Assembly (NCBI GenBank): GCA_965217685.1
Contig: CBDCIZ010000003.1
Location: 2,852,001 to 2,916,000, forward strand
Length of the DNA stretch: 64,000 nt
Source of the DNA: Aurantimonas sp965217685
Lineage (GTDB): Bacteria; Pseudomonadota; Alphaproteobacteria; Rhizobiales; Rhizobiaceae
Reading direction: 5' to 3'
A model generated the notes under the pieces. The model ran no database searches. It was not told the origin of the DNA and worked only from the letters and a program-made list of their open reading frames with translations. Made by a program: the position numbers and the translations under genes. How positions within the stretch are numbered: the stretch's first letter is position 1; each line of letters begins with the position of its first letter. Below, piece after piece: positions 10,838-21,911 of the stretch.

Positions 10838-12436
10838 ATGAGACCAATCGCCATTTCTTCCACCGTGGCGTCGGCGCTGAGTGTCGCTTTGGTCACAGCG
10901 ACGCTTGGGTTCGGCGCATCGCCGGCTTATGCGCAGACGCTCTTGCGCGACAGCGGGCCGGTCCGCCTTGCGCAGTCGTATGATCCGCGTGCGGCCGGTG
11001 GCGAAGTCTATCTCGACGAATACGGACGGCGTGTCACGATCGACGCCAACGGCCGGATTGTCGGCGTCGAGCAGCCGCGGCGTGACCAGTTTCGTGCCCG
11101 AAGAGAGCGAATTCAAAATCGCGGCGTCGTCATCGACGCTCCGCCGCCGCCCGGCGTAACGGTCGAGAGGCGCGTCTTCCCCGACCAGCAGGGCGGCTTT
11201 TACGATCCGAACTATAATTCGCGTGGTCGTGATGCGCGCGATCTGCCGGTAGATCCGGGCTTCGGCGGTGGAGGCGACAACGGCGGCGGCTACGAGGACA
11301 GGCGTGTCTATCGCGAAGGTCCGGACGGACAATACCCGAACAATGGTGGTTTCGATCAGCCGGTCGAGGCTTCTCCGCTACCGCAACCGGGGGCGGCTCA
11401 GTCTGATGTTACCCGCCAGGCCGCCGTTCCAGCGCCGCAGGACAACGGTGCATTCGCCGATACACCCGGCGGCGACCTCGGTCTGCCCGAACCGGGTGCC
11501 TCGATCCTCCAGCCGAACGGCCAGCCGGCCGAGGGCCAGACCGTCGGCGAGAGTGATCCGGCCCCGAAAGTCGTGGCGCCCAAGGGCAAGAACGCCAAGG
11601 CCGAGATCGCCGCATTGCAGATCCTGCTCGACCGCGCCGGCATGTCGCCGGGCGTGATCGACGGTCAGATGGGCTCGAATGTCGACAAGGCCGTTGCTGC
11701 TTACACGGAAAAGACCGGCCGCACATTGCCGACAGGCGACGCCCAGGCCTTGGCCGAAGAGCTCGATGCGACCGGCGGACCGGCAATCACCACCTACGAG
11801 ATCACCGCAGAGGATGCGGCCGGCCCTTATGTAGCTTCGATCCCCTCCGACTATGCCGAAAAGGCGAGCCTGCCGGCGATGAGTTACGAGCGCCCGTCCG
11901 AGCGGCTGGCCGAGAAGTTCCACATGGACGAGGATTATCTCAAGCAAATCAATCCCGGTGCCGATTTCGGCCGTCAAGGCACCCAGATCAAAATCGCCTC
12001 GGTCGGTTCCAACGTCAGCGGCGACGTCGTCAGAATTCTGGCGGACAAGGGCCGCGAGCAGGTTCGCGCCTATGGCGCGGACGGCAAGCTCATCGTCGCC
12101 TATCCCTCGACGATCGGATCGTCCGACACGCCGTCGCCCTCCGGTACGGTGCAGGTCAACCGCATCGCTTTCAACCCGAACTATACCTACAATCCGAAGA
12201 TCAATTTCAAGCAGGGCGAAAACGACAAGATCCTGACGATCCCGCCTGGCCCCAACGGCCCGGTCGGCTCGATCTGGATCGCGCTGTCGAAGCCGACCTA
12301 CGGCATTCACGGCACCCCGGAACCTTCCAAGATCGGTAAGACCAACAGCCATGGCTGCGTGCGCCTGACCAATTGGGACGCGACGGAACTGGCCAAGATC
12401 GTCAAGCCGGGCGTCACGGTTGAATTCGTGGAGTAA
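10838..12436 (+). CDS. Exported L,D-transpeptidase with peptidoglycan-binding domain (paralogue 1)
   Basis: Periplasmic enzyme that forms 3-3 cross-links in peptidoglycan or anchors proteins to it. A signal peptide ends at PAYAQ (about residue 30). A long Pro, Gly and Gln-rich spacer (about 60-245) follows. Next come a peptidoglycan-binding helical repeat (AALQILLDRAGMSPGVIDGQ), a LysM-like segment (LAEKFHMDEDYLKQINPGAD) and the YkuD catalytic domain. The active-site signature HGTPEPSKIGKTNSHGCVR puts the nucleophilic cysteine near residue 507 of 532. The ATG at 10838 has GGAG 8 bases upstream; an ATG at 10808 is possible. Its downstream neighbour is a paralogue with the same domain order. 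Confidence 0.92.
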   Translation: MRPIAISSTVASALSVALVTATLGFGASPAYAQTLLRDSGPVRLAQSYDPRAAGGEVYLDEYGRRVTIDANGRIVGVEQPRRDQFRARRERIQNRGVVIDAPPPPGVTVERRVFPDQQGGFYDPNYNSRGRDARDLPVDPGFGGGGDNGGGYEDRRVYREGPDGQYPNNGGFDQPVEASPLPQPGAAQSDVTRQAAVPAPQDNGAFADTPGGDLGLPEPGASILQPNGQPAEGQTVGESDPAPKVVAPKGKNAKAEIAALQILLDRAGMSPGVIDGQMGSNVDKAVAAYTEKTGRTLPTGDAQALAEELDATGGPAITTYEITAEDAAGPYVASIPSDYAEKASLPAMSYERPSERLAEKFHMDEDYLKQINPGADFGRQGTQIKIASVGSNVSGDVVRILADKGREQVRAYGADGKLIVAYPSTIGSSDTPSPSGTVQVNRIAFNPNYTYNPKINFKQGENDKILTIPPGPNGPVGSIWIALSKPTYGIHGTPEPSKIGKTNSHGCVRLTNWDATELAKIVKPGVTVEFVE

Positions 12437-12726
12437 CCCGGCAGGGCCTTCCAGGCCGTGCGGGCGGCGGCTCAAAAGGGTAAGGTTTCGTGGCTCGTGA
12501 AGACGTGGGCTTCGACCCTGAAGTTGGCCTGTCCCGTCGTGAAGGGGTGTGTGGTCGGTCGTCATCGGGCAGGAATGGAATGGCGAGTGCGCATGTCGCG
12601 CTGTCATCTTGCGCGCGGCGCCGAGCAATCTAATTTCTTCGCCGGGCGGGAGCCTTCAGGCCCGCGTCAGCGTTGACGTGCATCTTGGATCGAATGATCC
12701 GTTTCCTCTAAAGTGAGAACCCAGCC

Positions 12727-13938
12727 ATGACCGTCCGTTTCGTTGTCGCCGCAGGCCTTCTGGCGGCAGCGTTGCCGGGTGCCGCTTTCGGCGCCTCCGA
12801 GCCCCTGAGCGAATCGGCGATCAATGCATCGACGTTTCAAGATTGGCAGGCTCGACAGAACGACGCGAAGGCGGTCGCCGATACGGCTAAAGCCGACCCG
12901 ACCGTTCCCCCGGTCGAGGACAAGGCGCCCGACCAGGACGCCAAGGCGGACGCAACGGACCCGACCGCCACGCAGGCGGCGCCGCCCGAGGTGCAGGTGA
13001 CCGGCGAACCGGACAAGACCGTCGAATCGCCAGCCAATTCCACCGACCTTCCCGACGAAGCGGCGATGAAGGCCGCCGACGAGCCGAAGACCGCCGATCC
13101 CTTTCTGATCCGCCTGCAGGTGTTGCTCGACCGGGCCCATGCCTCGCCCGGCGTCATCGACGGTTTCGAGGGTGAGAACACCGAGAAGGCGGTCTCGGCC
13201 TACGAGGCAATGCGGGAGCTTCCGGTTGATGGCAAGATCGATGCGGACATGTGGAATATCCTCGTCGTCGACCAGGGCAAAGCGATGCAGACCTACACCA
13301 TCACAAAGAAGGATTTGTCTGACCGCTATGTCGACGAAATTCCGTCTGATTACGGCAAGATGGCCAAACTGGAATGGCTCGGCTTCCACGGACCGGTCGA
13401 GATGCTTGCCGAGCGCTTTCACATGGACCAGGACCTCCTGAAAACACTCAATCCTGGCGCCGATTTCCAAAAGGCGGGGACCAAGCTTATTGTCGCCGAC
13501 ACCGGTGAGGCCCCGAAAACGAAGGTCGCGCGGATCGTTGTCGACAAGGAGAGGGGCGAACTCATCGCGTATGATGAAAGTGGCGCGATCGTTTTGACCG
13601 ACCCCGCTACCATCGGCTCGCAGGACACCCCGTCGCCCACTGGCAAGGTGACCGTCAAGGGCGTCGCCAAGGATCCGACCTACAGCTACGATCCGTCGAA
13701 GAACTTCAAGCAGGGCAAGAACGATCAGCCGCTTACGATCCCGGCGGGTCCGAACGGTCCGGTCGGCTCGGTCTGGATCGCCCTTTCCAAGCCGACCTAC
13801 GGAATCCACGGCACGCCGCATCCGAGCGTGATCGACAAGAGTGAGAGCCATGGCTGCGTCAGGCTGACGAACTGGGACGCTGAAGCGCTGTCGGGCCTTG
13901 TCGAACCCGGCAAGACCAGCGTCGAGTTCAAGGGGTGA
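12727..13938 (+). CDS. Exported L,D-transpeptidase with peptidoglycan-binding domain (paralogue 2)
   Basis: A 403-residue paralogue of the preceding gene. A signal peptide ends near GAAFGA (residue 22), then an Asp, Ala and Pro-rich linker (30-120), a peptidoglycan-binding repeat (LQVLLDRAHASPGVIDGFEG), a LysM-like segment (LAERFHMDQDLLKTLNPGAD) and the YkuD domain. The catalytic motif SHGCVRLTNWD places the cysteine near residue 377. The C-terminal 270 residues resemble the first paralogue closely, with the segments PAGPNGPVGSVWIALSKPTY and TIGSQDTPSPTGKV; the linkers differ. Its stop overlaps the GTG start of the extensin-like gene by four bases, so the two are coupled. Confidence 0.92.
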   Translation: MTVRFVVAAGLLAAALPGAAFGASEPLSESAINASTFQDWQARQNDAKAVADTAKADPTVPPVEDKAPDQDAKADATDPTATQAAPPEVQVTGEPDKTVESPANSTDLPDEAAMKAADEPKTADPFLIRLQVLLDRAHASPGVIDGFEGENTEKAVSAYEAMRELPVDGKIDADMWNILVVDQGKAMQTYTITKKDLSDRYVDEIPSDYGKMAKLEWLGFHGPVEMLAERFHMDQDLLKTLNPGADFQKAGTKLIVADTGEAPKTKVARIVVDKERGELIAYDESGAIVLTDPATIGSQDTPSPTGKVTVKGVAKDPTYSYDPSKNFKQGKNDQPLTIPAGPNGPVGSVWIALSKPTYGIHGTPHPSVIDKSESHGCVRLTNWDAEALSGLVEPGKTSVEFKG

Positions 13939-15500
13939 CGGGCTTGGGTCGTACGTTTCGGAGCCGGTTTTGCAGTCTGTTGCTTGCCGGCGTCGGCTTC
14001 GTTGCGGTCACTGTTGGCTCCGAAGGCGTTTCGGCCCAATCGCTGCCGTGGCCCGATGCCAATCCGGTGATGCGGCTCGATCGCCCGGCGTCGCGGGCCC
14101 ATCGTTCACGTCCGCATCGCGCGGTCCGACACCACGGCATTCACCCCAAGCGGGTGCTGAAACCTGCGGCGAATGCGACGGTGCTGAAGCCCGTCGCAGC
14201 GGGGTCGGCAACGGCAGCGAACGGCCCGAGCGCAGTTCCCCTGCCGACCGCGAGGTCCGTGACCGAAGTGGTGGGAGATGACACAAAAGCCAAAACCGCA
14301 ACGCGCTCGTCGAAGCCGTCCGGCGATCCGGGAGCGTTGAAGGCCTCGGCGCTTTCGGTGGACGCTGCTGCACCGTCGCCCGATTCATCGAATCCGGACA
14401 AGGCCGCACGGACCGCGGTGTCCGCGGACCGTCCCACATTGCCGGTTCCTTCGGCGGTGCCGAAACCGGAAAAACCGCCTGCCGAACTGGCGAGGCCTGA
14501 CGAAGCCCCCGAATCGAAGCCGGCAGCCAACGATGGAGGCTCCGTCCCTTCGCCGAAACCAGCCGAAGGCGCCGATGCGTCCATCGCGCGGTCCGGCCTC
14601 GATGCCGTTCCGCCAAAAAGCGATACGCCGCAAAATCCCGACGTGAAATCCGACACCAGGGCGGCCACCAAAACCGGCGCGGCAGCGGTCAGGCTCGACG
14701 ATGCCGCTTCGTCGCCAGCAAGCCTGCCCGACGCAGATTCGGTCAAGCGGGATCGGGCTTCTGCCGAGAGTCTTCCGATCACCGACATTCCCTTACCGGA
14801 AAGGCGCCCTGACACGCCCGCCACGCGCAGCGGGTCGCCTGCATCGTCCGGCGCGACCGAAAGCCCGCCCAAGGCCGAGGCGCCAAACTCGACCGAGAAG
14901 CTGAAATCGCGTGTGCCGGAGGTGACGCCCGCGACCATGGTCGCTGCCGCCGCGGCCATCGAAGATGCCAAAAGTTGCGAGCGCGAGTTGAAGAAGCGCG
15001 GCGTTGTCTTCACTATCGGCGAAAGCATCGCCGAAGGCGAATGCGGCGTGTTGCGGCCGGTCGAGCTGAAGACGCTCTCGTCGGGCGTTTCGATCACGCC
15101 GACAACGTTCCTGCTCTGCCGGGCGGCGCTCGCCCTCGACCATTGGATGTCCGACAGCGTCGTGCCGATTGCGAAATCGGCCTTTCCCGATGACGAGCTG
15201 AAAACTTTCCGGCACGCCTCGACTTATGTCTGCCGGCCACGCGCTTCCGAGGGGGGCATTTCCGAGCACGCCCGCGGCAGTGCCATCGATATCGGCGGTT
15301 TCACCTTCGCCAGCGGCCGCAGCCTGGGCATCGCGGCGCAGGAGGACGGATCGCCCGAAGCCAAGTTCCAGCGCGCCGTTCGCGAGGCGGCCTGCGGCCC
15401 GTTCAAGACCGTGCTTGGGCCGGGCACCGATCCCGACCACGCGACGCACTTCCATCTCGACATCGCCGCCCGGCGCAACGGCGCGACCTACTGCAAATAG
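13935..15500 (+). CDS. Extensin-like C-terminal domain protein, exported
   Basis: A 521-residue protein. A hydrophobic N-terminal segment (SLLLAGVGFVAVTVGSEGVS) suggests a signal peptide. A Pro, Ala and Ser-rich disordered stretch covers about residues 45-335. The last 185 residues form the extensin-like C-terminal domain, with conserved cysteines (KSCERELKKRGV, GECGVLRPVEL, TYVCRP, AACGPF, TYCK) and the motifs SEHARGSAIDIGGF and DPDHATHFHLD. The His and Asp residues resemble those of D,D-carboxypeptidase or muramoyl-peptidase metal sites, suggesting peptidoglycan hydrolysis; this is inference. It starts with GTG at 13935, overlapping the upstream transpeptidase stop. Confidence 0.85.
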   Translation: MTGLGRTFRSRFCSLLLAGVGFVAVTVGSEGVSAQSLPWPDANPVMRLDRPASRAHRSRPHRAVRHHGIHPKRVLKPAANATVLKPVAAGSATAANGPSAVPLPTARSVTEVVGDDTKAKTATRSSKPSGDPGALKASALSVDAAAPSPDSSNPDKAARTAVSADRPTLPVPSAVPKPEKPPAELARPDEAPESKPAANDGGSVPSPKPAEGADASIARSGLDAVPPKSDTPQNPDVKSDTRAATKTGAAAVRLDDAASSPASLPDADSVKRDRASAESLPITDIPLPERRPDTPATRSGSPASSGATESPPKAEAPNSTEKLKSRVPEVTPATMVAAAAAIEDAKSCERELKKRGVVFTIGESIAEGECGVLRPVELKTLSSGVSITPTTFLLCRAALALDHWMSDSVVPIAKSAFPDDELKTFRHASTYVCRPRASEGGISEHARGSAIDIGGFTFASGRSLGIAAQEDGSPEAKFQRAVREAACGPFKTVLGPGTDPDHATHFHLDIAARRNGATYCK

Positions 15501-15557
15501 GCCCGCCGACCGCCGCTCGGCCACATCGGTTTCTAAACTTCTGGAAGATTGAGGCGC

Positions 15558-17492
15558 CTATCGGGCGGCGACGACAGGCGATTCGATGCGTTCGCGCAGA
15601 AGATTGTCGATGCGGTCGCGCTCGCGTTTGAAGGTGACGAGATCGTCGCCCTTCAGCACCTCGCCCGACGGCAGCTTGATGCGCATCGGATCGACCTTCT
15701 GGCCGTTCACCGAGATCTCGAAGTGCAGATGGTTGCCTGTCGACAGGCCGGTCGACCCGACATAGCCGATGATCTGGCCCTGATGCACCTTGGCGCCGGG
15801 CTGGATGCCCTTGGCGATACCGCTCTGGTGCGAGTAGGAGGTTTCGTAGCCATTGGCGTGTTGGAGCAGGGTCTGGCGGCCATAGCCACTGGCCCAGCCT
15901 GACTGTTCGACCACTCCGTCGCCGGAAGCCAGAATTGGCGAGCCGCGTGGGGCGGCCCAGTCGATTCCCCAATGAGGCCGAACATAGCCGAGCACCGGAT
16001 GCTTGCGGCCGGTCGAGAAGGCCGAGGAGAAGCGGGCGTTCGGCACGGGCTTGCGCAACAGGAATTGCTTGGAGCTGCGCCCATCCGGATCGAAGAAATC
16101 GGCGGTGTCGGAATCTTTCGGCTTGAAGCGATAGAAGCGCTTGGTCGTGTCGCCGAGGTGGACTTCGACATAGAGGATCTCGGAGGAGTCCGTGGCGTTT
16201 TCCTGGCCGTCCTCGAGCGAATAGAATACCGCCATCCGGTCGGTCGAGGAGAGGTGCGATTGCAGATCGACCTCGGTGGCCAGCATGTGGACGAGCTCTT
16301 CGCACAGCCGCGGGGTGAGGCCGTAGGAGAGGGCAGCCTGATAGACGCCGTCATAGACTGTCGGCATGTCGTCGCGCATCGGTGCTTCGTCGTCGTTCTG
16401 GTCGAAGGCGGCGGTCACCGAATCGCCCATTTCCGGGGCCTGGGCCGGCTCGAAAGGGCCATCCTCCGTGGCTGCGACGGTCGCCAGATGGTCGCCGTCG
16501 CGATAGGCCGAAAGCCGAACGATCTCGGTCTCGTCGCCATGGGTGACGACGCCGACGCGCAATGCATCGCCGGCCTTCAGCCTGTCGCCGCCCAGCGCTT
16601 TCTTCAGCGCCGCAATGGCGCCGGCGGTTTCGTCCTTGCCATGGCCACCGCGCGCGAGAAGGTCGAAGAGCGTGCCGTCCTCGCGTGCCGAAAGTACCTC
16701 TTCGTGAAAACGTTCGCGATCCTTCACCGGCCCGCCATCGGGCTGCGCCAGCGAAACGTTCTCCTCGATGACGCGAAAGGCCGACCCTGGCTCGTATTCG
16801 GGCGGGTCGTTGGTCAGGGCGAAGCGCATCGGGTCGACGCTGTTGAGGGATGCGACCGAGACCGGCGCATCGGTCAGCTTCGGGATGAGCGAGCCGACGA
16901 CCCGTTCGGCGTCGCGTGTCGAAATATCGGTGTTCTTTTCGTAGCGCGCCGGCGTGAAGCTGAAAGGATCGACGCGAAGCCGAACTTCCGATTCGACGCG
17001 CGCACCGTACAACTGCGAGGCCTGGAGGCTTTCGCCGTCCACCGCATCGGAAGCGTTCGGGTCGGCGAAGATCTTGAGCGGATCGAAATCGGGGTAGTCA
17101 ATGCCGGCTTGGTGGCGGGCACCAAGCAGCATGTTGACGTAGCCGAAGGGCAGGGTGCGGATGACCTCGCGGTCGCCCTGCCGCGTCATCGTGGAGAGCT
17201 CGACAATCTGCCGGCTGCGCGCGGCCGGAATGGCGGTGGCGACGACTCGTTCGCCCTTTTCGTTGAGATCCTCGTTCGATGTGGTGACCGCCCTGAGGCT
17301 CAAGGGACGGGCGGCGCCACGATGGCCGTCGAGCGCGGCCGAAAGCGCAATCCCCATCATTGCCGTCGACGTGACGCCGGTCAAAAGCGTGCCGACGAGC
17401 CAGCGCGCCGAGACTTGGCGGCGGTCGGGCCGTCGCCGTTTGTCCGCGACCAATGCTGGCTCGTCGCCGAACGCCGGTTTTTCAAGCGACAA
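15558..17492 (-). CDS. M23 family peptidoglycan metallopeptidase, membrane-anchored
   Basis: Zinc endopeptidase of the lysostaphin and LytM type, expected to cut peptide cross-links in the periplasm. A membrane segment (WLVGTLLTGVTSTAMMGIALSAAL, about residues 31-54) is followed by a long periplasmic region with LysM or OapA-like traits (GDRLKAGDALRVGVVTHGDE). The C-terminal M23 domain carries the metal motif HWGIDWAAPRGSPI and the GNHLHFEISVNG signature with its HxH. Length is 644 residues. It starts at a TTG at 17492 with GAGGG about 10 bases upstream. It is convergent with the extensin-like gene 57 bases away, so cell-wall genes flank each other on both strands. Confidence 0.92.
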   Translation of the reverse strand: MSLEKPAFGDEPALVADKRRRPDRRQVSARWLVGTLLTGVTSTAMMGIALSAALDGHRGAARPLSLRAVTTSNEDLNEKGERVVATAIPAARSRQIVELSTMTRQGDREVIRTLPFGYVNMLLGARHQAGIDYPDFDPLKIFADPNASDAVDGESLQASQLYGARVESEVRLRVDPFSFTPARYEKNTDISTRDAERVVGSLIPKLTDAPVSVASLNSVDPMRFALTNDPPEYEPGSAFRVIEENVSLAQPDGGPVKDRERFHEEVLSAREDGTLFDLLARGGHGKDETAGAIAALKKALGGDRLKAGDALRVGVVTHGDETEIVRLSAYRDGDHLATVAATEDGPFEPAQAPEMGDSVTAAFDQNDDEAPMRDDMPTVYDGVYQAALSYGLTPRLCEELVHMLATEVDLQSHLSSTDRMAVFYSLEDGQENATDSSEILYVEVHLGDTTKRFYRFKPKDSDTADFFDPDGRSSKQFLLRKPVPNARFSSAFSTGRKHPVLGYVRPHWGIDWAAPRGSPILASGDGVVEQSGWASGYGRQTLLQHANGYETSYSHQSGIAKGIQPGAKVHQGQIIGYVGSTGLSTGNHLHFEISVNGQKVDPMRIKLPSGEVLKGDDLVTFKRERDRIDNLLRERIESPVVAAR

Positions 17493-18017
17493 ATTGAAGA
17501 TCCCTCATGGGGGCGAATATGACATGACGAGCCTTTGCTGAGCAAGTTGGCGAAATCTCGTCCGAGCCGTCGAAACATCGGTCTCGCGAGCGCACCAATC
17601 AAAACGCTAGGAGTTCGCGCCCATGCGCGACCGAGGACCAGATTTCAGCCTGCGCAGAGGGATCGCTCGAGCGCGGTCGCCAATAAGCGGCTTGGCGATG
17701 GAAAAAAGGGGGACGGACAAGTTGTCGGGCGATCCGCATCCGCAAAAAGAAGGCGCGCGTGAGCCGAAGCGCCCGAAACGCGTAAAAATGTGCGGGCTGA
17801 GTAGAGCAGCGGCGACAAGCGTAAGGCAGGGAGACATCTTCAGAGCGAGAAGTAGAAGATCGCCGCCGCTTCGGATCGACAGCCACAGGTCCAACGATAC
17901 CGCTCGCCCCATTCTTCAACGGGTCGGAAAGCCGATGCTTCGACGAGCGCCGACACCACGCAGCAGGTTCCATGAAAGCGGAGGGGCGACTTTTTTGAAG
18001 TTTTTGCGAAGGGGTCG
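17493..18017. other. Gap between the M23 gene and the rRNA promoter
   Basis: About 525 bases. A 132-codon frame runs on the plus strand over 17623-18021, but it is rich in Arg, Pro and Ser, lacks a ribosome binding site and resembles no family, so I do not call it. The A/T-rich GACTTTTTTGAAGTTTTTGC at 17988-18007, just upstream of the rRNA promoter, could act as an UP element. Confidence 0.4.
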
Positions 18018-18047
18018 TTGACAGAGCGAGCGGGGCCGGCCTATACA
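18018..18047 (+). promoter_or_regulatory. rRNA operon promoter
   Basis: A perfect TTGACA at 18018-18023 and TATACA at 18042-18047, separated by 18 bases, with T-rich DNA immediately upstream. It lies about 485 bases before the 16S gene, as is common for Hyphomicrobiales rRNA operons. The downstream leader contains the A-rich segment GATTGAGAAGAAAGAGAAG at 18256-18274, which resembles leader and antitermination segments of related operons as I recall them. Confidence 0.8.
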
Positions 18048-18531
18048 GCGCTCATCGACGACGGTGGTGGCGCCGGGGTGGCTTTAAGCTTCCCAGATCT
18101 GGTTTGAGCCAAATGGTTCTAGCTGGTTTGGTTTCGCTCCGCTTTCGTTTTTATCTTTTGAGTGCCGCTTATGTAGCGACCCTCTCCAGGGTATGGCAAA
18201 GCTTTTGCCAAAATCCGACGTCAGGCTCAACCTGCCGTGATTTTTGAAAACTGAAGATTGAGAAGAAAGAGAAGCGTGGGCGGCGGGTCTGTCGGCTGAG
18301 GGCTTTGGGATGATCCTTGTGGTTTTCCTGGAGTTTCTCGCAAGAGAGACAGACTGACTGTTTCACGTTTCGGTATGAGAGTGTACGGCTTGGAGCCTTG
18401 TGCGCCGGTTTGGTCTTTGGGCTGGGCTGGTGTTTTTGGTTTTGAGCATTCCGGTTCCTGCTTTTGCGGGGACTGGTGAAGTTATCTCTCGTCAATGCTT
18501 TGAGACAGTGACAGTCGGGATAACTCTTATC

Positions 18532-20522
<1,991 letters not shown>

Positions 20523-20587
20523 ATTTGGTGAGATGCCGGTGGATAGGTTGCAGCCGCGGTGCCAACCAAATTGGTTGTTTGCCTTGT

Positions 20588-20610
20588 CCTCACGCCCGAA
20601 GGGCTCCGGA
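20588..20610 (-). repeat. Palindromic spacer repeat, copy 2 (inverted)
   Basis: CCTCACGCCCGAAGGGCTCC reads on the minus strand as GGAGCCCTTCGGGCGTGAGG, the same core in the opposite direction. It lies between the two spacer tRNAs. Confidence 0.5.
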
Positions 20611-20710
20611 CGGGGCGCGGCATAAGCCGCGACGATCAGTCGATCTACCGAATGCCGGACCTATCGATGTGTGACGCCAGCAGCGACCGACCGGTCGCCG
20701 GCGAGTGTTC

Positions 20711-20752
20711 GCCGCCCTCACGGAGCCGATGCGAAGCATCTGGCGTGAGCGG
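20711..20752 (+). repeat. Palindromic spacer repeat, copy 3
   Basis: GCCCTCACGGAGCCGATGCG then AAGCATCTGGCGTGAGCGG. The outer CTCACG and CGTGAG pair, and the inner GATGC and GCATC pair. It ends 6 bases before tRNA-Ala. Confidence 0.65.
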
Positions 20753-20758
20753 TATGAT

Positions 20759-20834
20759 GGGGCCTTAGCTCAGCTGGGAGAGCACCTGCTTTGCAAGCAG
20801 GGGGTCGTCGGTTCGATCCCGACAGGCTCCACCA
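20759..20834 (+). tRNA. tRNA-Ala (anticodon TGC)
   Basis: A 76-base tRNA with acceptor GGGGCCT pairing with AGGCTCC (one G-T pair), anticodon loop TTTGCAA with anticodon TGC, T arm CGGTTCGATCCCG and an encoded CCA. It is the second spacer tRNA, 236 bases after tRNA-Ile. Confidence 0.97.
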
Positions 20835-21531
20835 CTCACTTCGTTCGTGGTGCCGCTGTTGGGTTTTTGCTTTTGTTAATCCTCGCTTTGCTGCGGGTGG
20901 ACGAGGCAGGCTCCACCGCGTCGAGCTTCGGTTCGTCACGACTGTGACCATTCAGGAGAAAGATTACGGTTTGCAGCCTCGGACTTTAGGTTCGAGTGTC
21001 TGCCTGTTCTCAATCATCATCGTGAAGAAGAAGACGGATCTCGAAGATCTTGTGTTTTGACCGGCTTGCCGGACAGCCCCGCTCAGGGCGCCTCCTCAAG
21101 GGGAGGGGATGAAGATTTGTCGACGAGGGGTTCTGAGGAAAAGGTTCATCGCCTTTGCCCGGATACGAAAAAGCCCTTTGTCATGGATTGGTGTTGCCTG
21201 ACCGCACGCCATCGGGGTTCGTCTCGAGAAGCTGGTCTTTCGTCGATCGGGTTTAGCCGCCCGATCGACAAGAACACCGCTGCAGGACGCTGGATGGGGT
21301 TGCACACTCCGCTGGTGTTTGCGGTGTTCGAAAGAGAAGAAATGAGACTAGATCGAAAATGTTTACCTCTCTCTTCCGACACGGCGGCTGCAAGGCCGAC
21401 GAATGGAACGCCAAGACCGGGCACGCAAGTGCACGGTGGTCGGCCGACCGGCCGTCGGACCTGATGGTCCGCCCCCTGCGGAGCGCTTTGCGCGTGAGCA
21501 GGCGGAAACGGTGAATATTGACGATGAGAAT
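20835..21531 (+). other. tRNA-Ala to 23S spacer
   Basis: Almost 700 bases of transcribed spacer. Short open frames here lack family resemblance and ribosome binding sites, and I do not call them. The 3' part (21441-21515) holds a long copy of the operon's palindromic repeat. GTGAATATTGACGATGAGAA just before the 23S start belongs to the 23S processing region. Confidence 0.65.
21441..21515 (+). repeat. Palindromic spacer repeat, copy 4 (extended)
   Basis: An extended copy. A module with GGCCGACCGGCC and GGACCTGATGGTCC precedes the CGGAGCGCTTTGCGCGTGAG core. The same two-module order appears inverted in the 23S intervening sequence. Confidence 0.65.
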
Positions 21532-21670
21532 GATCAAGTGAAAGAAGGGCATCTGGTGGATGCCTTGGCATGCACAGGCGATGAAGGACGTGATACGCTG
21601 CGATAAGTCATGGGGAGCTGCGAATAAGCTTTGATCCGTGAATTTCCGAATGGGGCAACCCACCTTCGAT

Positions 21671-21911
21671 CCCTGTTAAGTTAGAATTGTTCACTCACGC
21701 CAGACGCCTTGCGGCGTCGGCTCCGTGAGGGCGGACCATAAGGTCCGTCGCCCGGTCGGGCTCTGGCTGTCGCGCTCTCTTCAGGGCGTACGGCAGTTCG
21801 AGGTCGCACGGCAGTCAGGCCGCGAATTGCGGCCCGCAGCTTTTGCTGCGCCCCCGCGGAGGGGATCGCGTAGCGATCTACCGTGAGCGCGAACAGTTCT
21901 AATTAACAGGG
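21671..21911 (+). repeat. Helix-9 intervening sequence of 23S rRNA
   Basis: About 240 bases replacing the tip of 23S helix 9. The ends form a long stem: CCCTGTTAAGTTAGAATTG at 21671-21689 pairs with CAGTTCTAATTAACAGGG at 21894-21911, with one bulge. Inside are further hairpins, including GATCGCGTAGCGATC and GACGCCTTGCGGCGTC. RNase III removes such elements in other alphaproteobacteria, leaving a 5.8S-like fragment. This copy also contains an inverted copy of the palindromic repeat found in the spacers. Confidence 0.85.
21692..21760 (-). repeat. Palindromic spacer repeat, copy 5, inside the 23S intervening sequence
   Basis: On the minus strand it reads CCGACCGGGCGACGGACCTT, ATGGTCCGCCCTCACGGAGC, then CGACGCCGCAAGGCGTCTGG and CGTGAG. 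It therefore matches copy 3 in the core and copy 4 in the left module. Confidence 0.65.

Noticed and set aside
15972..17522. 516-codon plus-strand frame opposite the M23 gene
   Set aside because: Antisense shadow of a well-supported peptidase.
17623..18021. 132-codon frame upstream of the rRNA promoter
   Set aside because: Arg, Pro and Ser-rich, no start signal and no family match; it runs into the -35 box.
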